A stretch of DNA of 64,000 nucleotides from Streptomyces hundungensis. GTDB taxonomy: Bacteria > Actinomycetota > Actinomycetes > Streptomycetales > Streptomycetaceae. Positions 62,345 through 64,000 of the stretch are shown one piece after another. Position 1 is the stretch's first letter; each line of letters starts with the position of its first letter. The stretch is taken from the NCBI RefSeq assembly GCF_003627815.1, contig NZ_CP032698.1:496001-560000 (forward strand), in the 5' to 3' direction. Position numbers and translations under genes: made by a program. The notes under the pieces were generated by a model that was not told where the DNA came from, did no database searches, and worked only from the letters and a program-made list of their open reading frames with translations.

Positions 62345-63532
62345 CTACAGGAACCGCCGGATGGGAAGGACCGCGGCCTCCCGTGCGCGTTGCAGTGCGG
62401 CGCGATGCTTCCACCGGGCCTCGTCGATGGCTGTGCTGCGTTCGAGGTCGGCGTCGAAGTCCTGGTCCAGGCCGGCGGTGAAATCCTCGTCGAGGACGGC
62501 GAGCATGACTTCCTCGTCGTGGTCCATGGAGCGCCTGTTGAAGTTGGTCGACCCGATCAGGGACGCCACCCCGTCCACAGTGATGATCTTGGCGTGCATC
62601 ATGGTCGGTTGGTATTGGAAGATCGATATGCCGGCTTCCAGTAGCTTCGTGTAGTGGTGCTGGCCGGCGAGTTGGCAGGCGCGCTGATCGGTGTGCGGGC
62701 CGGGCAGCACGATCTCGACCGTCACTCCCCGGCGCGCAGTCGCACAGAGCAGGTCGACGAAGTAGGTGTCCGGGGCGAAGTAGGCGGTGGCCAGGCGGAA
62801 GCGGCGCTCGGCGGAGGTGAGCATGACGCGCATGAGGGTCTGCATGTCCTGCCAGCCAAAGCTGGCGGAGCCCCGTACCACCTGCACGATCGACGTACCG
62901 GGCTGGGCATGTTCGATGAAACGGTCTCGCTCGTCGTAGAGGTCGTCGTGACATTCTGCCCAGTTCTGCGCGAAGGCCGCCGCGATGCCGTCCACGGCTG
63001 GTCCCCGTACTTTGACGTGGGTGTCGCGCCACTCGTCGGGGTTGCGGGCATTGCCACACCATTCCTGGGCGATGCCGACGCCGCCGGTGAAGGCGGTGTG
63101 CTCGTCGACGATCAGTGCTTTACGGTGACAGCGGTGGTTCTGCTTGAGCGGGGAAAGCCACAGCGGCTTGCGAAACCAGGCGACATGCACGCCGGCGGCG
63201 TCCATCTCGTCCAGTAGTTGCTGTTCGATCTCCTTGGCACCGAACCCGTCCAACAGCAGCCGTACGCGTACCCCGGCTCGGGCCCGCTCGGCGAGAGCGG
63301 CGGCGAAGTCCCGGGCTATCTGCCCCCGCCAGTACACGAACGTCATCATGTCGACGGTGTGTTCGGCGCCTCGGACGGCCTCCAGCATGGCCGGGAAGAT
63401 CGCGTCCCCGTTGCGCAGCGCTACGAGTTCGTTTCCTTCTGTGGCAGCCACGCCGATCAGGCGCTCCAGTCGGCGGCGCAGCCGTTGAATCTCGGCCGGA
63501 ACAGCATCGGAGCGTATGTCGATCGCAGTCAC
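62345..63532 (-). CDS. Phospholipase D-family protein (cardiolipin synthase-like)
   Basis: A 395-residue cytoplasmic or membrane-associated enzyme with two HKD motifs: HRKALIVDEHTAFTGG near residue 137 and MHAKIITVDGVASLIGSTNF near residue 318, the second followed by NRRSMDHDEEVMLAVLDEDF as in cardiolipin synthases. GTG 63532 follows GAGGAAAAGAACA. No N-terminal membrane helices, unlike ClsA; it fits the soluble ClsB-like or Streptomyces PLD-like group. Expected reaction: phosphatidyl transfer or phosphodiester hydrolysis through a covalent histidine intermediate. Monocistronic. Confidence 0.9.
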   Translation of the reverse strand: MTAIDIRSDAVPAEIQRLRRRLERLIGVAATEGNELVALRNGDAIFPAMLEAVRGAEHTVDMMTFVYWRGQIARDFAAALAERARAGVRVRLLLDGFGAKEIEQQLLDEMDAAGVHVAWFRKPLWLSPLKQNHRCHRKALIVDEHTAFTGGVGIAQEWCGNARNPDEWRDTHVKVRGPAVDGIAAAFAQNWAECHDDLYDERDRFIEHAQPGTSIVQVVRGSASFGWQDMQTLMRVMLTSAERRFRLATAYFAPDTYFVDLLCATARRGVTVEIVLPGPHTDQRACQLAGQHHYTKLLEAGISIFQYQPTMMHAKIITVDGVASLIGSTNFNRRSMDHDEEVMLAVLDEDFTAGLDQDFDADLERSTAIDEARWKHRAALQRAREAAVLPIRRFL

Positions 63533-64000
63533 TGTTCTTTTCCTCAGCAGGGTCTGTCGGCGAACTCGTCGGGCGGCTAGGTGGGTGGCAGCACGTTATC
63601 CAATGCGCCGGCTCGCGCCGTACGCCTTACTCTCACGTGCCGAGGATGTCTTGGGCAGCGCTGAGGTTACAGCGACCCTGGTTGGGGCGCCGACAGGCCA
63701 TGTCCGCATCGATCACTACAGCGCCGTGTACCTGGCCGCCGCGGGCCACCCCGTCCCTCGAAGAGCGATGCGGGCTGCCCGGTGCCATGACGGAGCAAGC
63801 CGCGGTGCTGACCTCGGAGCTGCCAGACCCGACGACCGGACTGGCCACCAGTCAAGGCAACGACCGTTGCAGCATTCCTTATCCGGAATGAATGCCACCG
63901 CGTGATCCCGTGGATTGCGGGGGTAGCGGAAGGTGCATGGTGGCCGCTGGGGCCACACACGCATCACACGTGGCACCCGCGGGTGCCCGTCAACGGGAGG
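63533..64000. other. Window end without a supported gene
   Basis: No supported gene in the last 468 bases. The left part should hold the promoter of the phospholipase D-family gene. Open frames here are short and without family signatures. Confidence 0.4.

Noticed and set aside
1..64000. tRNA or rRNA genes
   Set aside because: I recognised no cloverleaf, CCA end or rRNA signature by reading; a covariance-model scan would be needed to exclude tRNAs fully.

Overview
The window is GC-rich actinobacterial DNA, almost certainly from a Streptomyces chromosome. The evidence is strong codon bias with G or C at third positions, GTG starts behind GGAGG-type ribosome sites, Tat/Sec-exported enzymes, an LAxTG sortase substrate, and many Streptomyces-type small proteins. 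Dense insertion-sequence debris, broken genes and in-frame gene chimeras suggest a chromosome arm rather than the core. That placement is inference.

Layout: 0-4.3 kb carries the end of a sugar ABC permease gene, a LuxR-type regulator fused to an exported domain, and a pectate lyase. 4.8-5.7 kb is a broken, partly inverted NRPS adenylation domain. 6.8-12.2 kb is an intact four-gene co-directional cluster: a TenA/heme-oxygenase-fold protein, a GCS2-type carboxylate-amine ligase, a flavin amine oxidase/2-monooxygenase and a metal amidohydrolase. It looks like a small, possibly undescribed amino-acid-derived pathway. 12.4-16.6 kb has two divergent APC-superfamily transporters, one resembling the potassium importer KimA. 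17-20 kb encodes a sortase substrate, a lipoprotein and small proteins.

20-31 kb is a patchwork of decayed or chimeric genes: a frameshifted TetR regulator, a frameshifted DUF7144 protein, an antiporter with an in-frame amber codon, a lanthipeptide-synthetase kinase remnant, a membrane protein joined in frame to the C-terminal half of an acyl-AMP ligase, a ComB remnant joined to a recombinase tail, IS110 debris and a sialidase-like fragment. Intact genes among them are a RiPP-type isoaspartyl methyltransferase preceded by a coupled 37-residue peptide gene, a calerythrin-like EF-hand protein and a PknH-like lipoprotein.

32.2-43.7 kb is dominated by one gene of about 3,660 codons for an exported RHS/YD-repeat polymorphic toxin with DNRLRE, LamG, pretoxin-Hint and C-terminal nuclease-like domains. 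A small gene downstream on the same strand is its candidate immunity gene. 44-50 kb adds a SUKH protein, a barstar-type protein and a PD-(D/E)XK nuclease, so this stretch reads as a conflict/immunity island. An intact IS630-type element sits exactly in the stop codon of the nuclease gene.

50-64 kb mixes mobile elements (intact IS630, an IS5-type element carrying a passenger membrane-protein gene, decayed IS21, IS4-like, IS5 and recombinase fragments) with ordinary genes: a standalone KOW protein, an SDR oxidoreductase, a class I methyltransferase, a frameshifted GNAT acetyltransferase, an ABM monooxygenase and a phospholipase D-family enzyme. Many single-base frameshifts lie in otherwise well-conserved genes. 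Whether they are true decay or assembly error is the main uncertainty. All family assignments were made by eye from motifs.
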